Both the position numbers and the translations under genes were made by a program. The notes under the pieces were generated by a model, which saw nothing but the letters and a program-made list of their open reading frames with translations, had not been told where the DNA came from and made no database searches. Shown in pieces: positions 14,439-15,140 of a stretch of 15,140 nt of DNA (the stretch's first letter is position 1; each line of letters begins with the position of its first letter). Source of the stretch: Bacillota bacterium (lineage in GTDB: Bacteria; Bacillota; Clostridia; Acetivibrionales; JAKOSZ01); NCBI GenBank assembly GCA_029776555.1, contig JAKOSZ010000255.1, forward strand, positions 1 to 15,140. The letters run 5' to 3'.

Positions 14439-14496
14439 GAGCCTGGCTTTCCCAACCCCGGTAAAGCGGACCCGGATAAAAAGGAAAACCAGTGAA

Positions 14497-14718
14497 ATGT
14501 GTAAATGTGTTATTCCCTGGCTTGTAAATAACCCCGCAAGGCACCTTGTACCCGGGCAGGTTGAATTTATCAAAAAGTATTCCTTCTGCAAATACCCGCA
14601 TATCCCGGGCACAGGCATCCTCTTCCCGGGGATGCCCTGGCCTTGTATGGCTGGGGACGGCTTCCCCGTCCTCAAGTACAATATGCTGCAGGAGGGAGCC
14701 GCTCCTGTTTTCCATTAA
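14497..14718 (+). CDS. Possible 73-residue protein, uncertain
   Basis: This frame starts MCKCVIPWLVNNPARH and ends at TAA 73 codons later. Codon choice resembles the neighbouring genes (AGG for arginine; mostly G or C at third positions), and it has four cysteines, among them C2 and C4, and several Gly/Pro-rich turns. AAAAAGGA lies about 11 bases before the ATG, which is a modest ribosome binding site. The gap from the lipoprotein stop is 58 bases, so the two could be cotranscribed. I recognise no family. An open frame also exists on the opposite strand, so this may be a chance frame. Two short GC-rich hairpins fall inside it (GGCATCC/GGATGCC and GGACGG/CCGTCC). Confidence 0.35.
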   Translation: MCKCVIPWLVNNPARHLVPGQVEFIKKYSFCKYPHIPGTGILFPGMPWPCMAGDGFPVLKYNMLQEGAAPVFH

Positions 14719-15014
14719 TAGGTAATGGAACGGAGGAGGGAAATATGATAGTATTATAATATAAAGGCGTGTCTTCCGGTGAAAGGAGAGGCCTTTAGCG
14801 GCAAGTTTAAGGCCATGGCAGGCGTTAATTGAGTTATTGCCGGATAACTAATTAATGGTATTACCTGGATAATATGAATGGGCGGCGCAATATCAGGCAG
14901 GTTATGGTCCGGAACAGGTTTTGAAAACAGCCGCGGATAAATTTTGAAATTATAAGCAGGGTTTTATTGAATACGGAAGTGTTTAAAAATCAAAACCAGG
15001 GGGAAAAAGACTGT
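14719..15014. other. Intergenic region upstream of the last gene
   Basis: The region opens with GGAGGAGGGAAATATG, a good ribosome binding site leading only to a four-codon frame. An AT-rich block follows (TATTATAATATAAAGG, about 14752-14767) that contains TATAAT but has no clear -35 box. GGCCTT and AAGGCC near 14790-14815 can pair. The strong inverted repeat at 14825-14855 is listed separately. No gene is seen before the start of the last reading frame. Confidence 0.5.
14825..14855. repeat. Bulged 12-bp inverted repeat
   Basis: TTAATTGAGTTAT (14825-14837) pairs with ATAACTAATTAA (14844-14855) along 12 base pairs with one bulged G and a TGCCGG loop. No T-run follows. The small palindrome GGTATTACC follows directly. 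It may be a protein-binding site or an RNA hairpin in the leader of the downstream gene. Confidence 0.5.
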
Positions 15015-15140
15015 ATGGATAATTTAAGAAATTTTACGGAATTTGACGAATACGTGGAAGAAAAAGCCTTTGACCAGCTGCGGAACCTGATTAAAAACAA
15101 ATTGGAAATCAATGAGCTGAAAAAAAGAATTGACGAAAGA
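15015..15140 (+). CDS. Unidentified protein, 5' end only
   Basis: Only the first 42 codons are inside the window. The protein begins MDNLRNFTEFDEYVEEKAF and continues with a highly charged, probably helical stretch rich in K, E, L and I. There is no signal peptide or membrane segment in this part. I used the ATG preceded by AGGGGG (11 bases away). A TTG 48 bases upstream in frame (14967), with AGGG five to six bases before it, is an alternative that would add 16 residues. I do not recognise the family from this fragment. The clean open frame to the window edge and biased charged composition support a real gene. Confidence 0.6.
   Translation, partial: MDNLRNFTEFDEYVEEKAFDQLRNLIKNKLEINELKKRIDER

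Noticed and set aside
14651..14675. GGGGACGG...CCCCGTCC as another copy of the REPIN-like arm
   Set aside because: Only the GGGGACGG core matches; the flanking TGACTCA ends are absent, so it is a simple local hairpin.
1..15140. Search for tRNA, CRISPR arrays, transposases, phage genes and toxin-antitoxin pairs
   Set aside because: No GTTCGANTC T-arm, regular direct-repeat array or typical protein motif for these was found by eye.

Overview
The window looks like chromosomal DNA from a member of the Clostridia (Firmicutes), probably a plant-biomass-degrading anaerobe. The evidence is strong AGGAGG-type ribosome binding sites, TTG and GTG starts, frequent AGG and ATA codons, a YaaH-like GH18 tail, DUF6485, DUF2680 and DUF4153 family proteins, and an intracellular pectin/galactoside glycosidase set. 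The genus cannot be named from the sequence alone. No tRNA, rRNA, CRISPR array, transposase or phage gene was found.

Layout. (1) Bases 1-2562: the 3' end of a GH18 spore-germination-type glycosidase on +, convergent with a membrane-anchored MutS-like ATPase on -, behind which lies a small cysteine-rich DUF6485 protein with a near-consensus promoter. (2) Bases 2593-8951: three carbohydrate genes, namely a divergent GH28 (+), a GH2 beta-galactosidase-type enzyme (-) and a GH106-like glycosidase (+). GH28 and GH2 converge on back-to-back hairpin terminators. GH2 and the GH106-like gene diverge from a 350-bp intergenic region that holds a 112-bp inverted-repeat element resembling a REPIN. None of the three enzymes has a signal peptide, so they probably finish the breakdown of imported pectin or rhamnogalacturonan oligosaccharides in the cytoplasm. 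No transporter or regulator is in view.

(3) Bases 8963-11583: a secreted protein with three DUF2680-like repeats (-) and a PKD-domain lipoprotein with an unrecognised C-terminal domain (+). They diverge from a region with two mirrored copies of a TATTATAAAA promoter-like motif. (4) Bases 11583-13541: three degenerate ~62-bp tandem units and a large DUF4153 membrane protein (-). (5) Bases 13542-15140: a long, largely non-coding stretch with several potential RNA hairpins, a 100-aa lipoprotein of a small conserved family, a possible 73-aa protein, another intergenic region with a strong inverted repeat, and the 5' end of an unidentified charged helical protein cut by the window edge.

The most useful leads are the REPIN-like element, the GH28 without its usual GHG and RIK motifs, the short GH106-like enzyme, the structured leader upstream of the DUF4153 gene and the unassigned secreted domain of the PKD lipoprotein. 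I do not see a convincing new defence or mobile system here.
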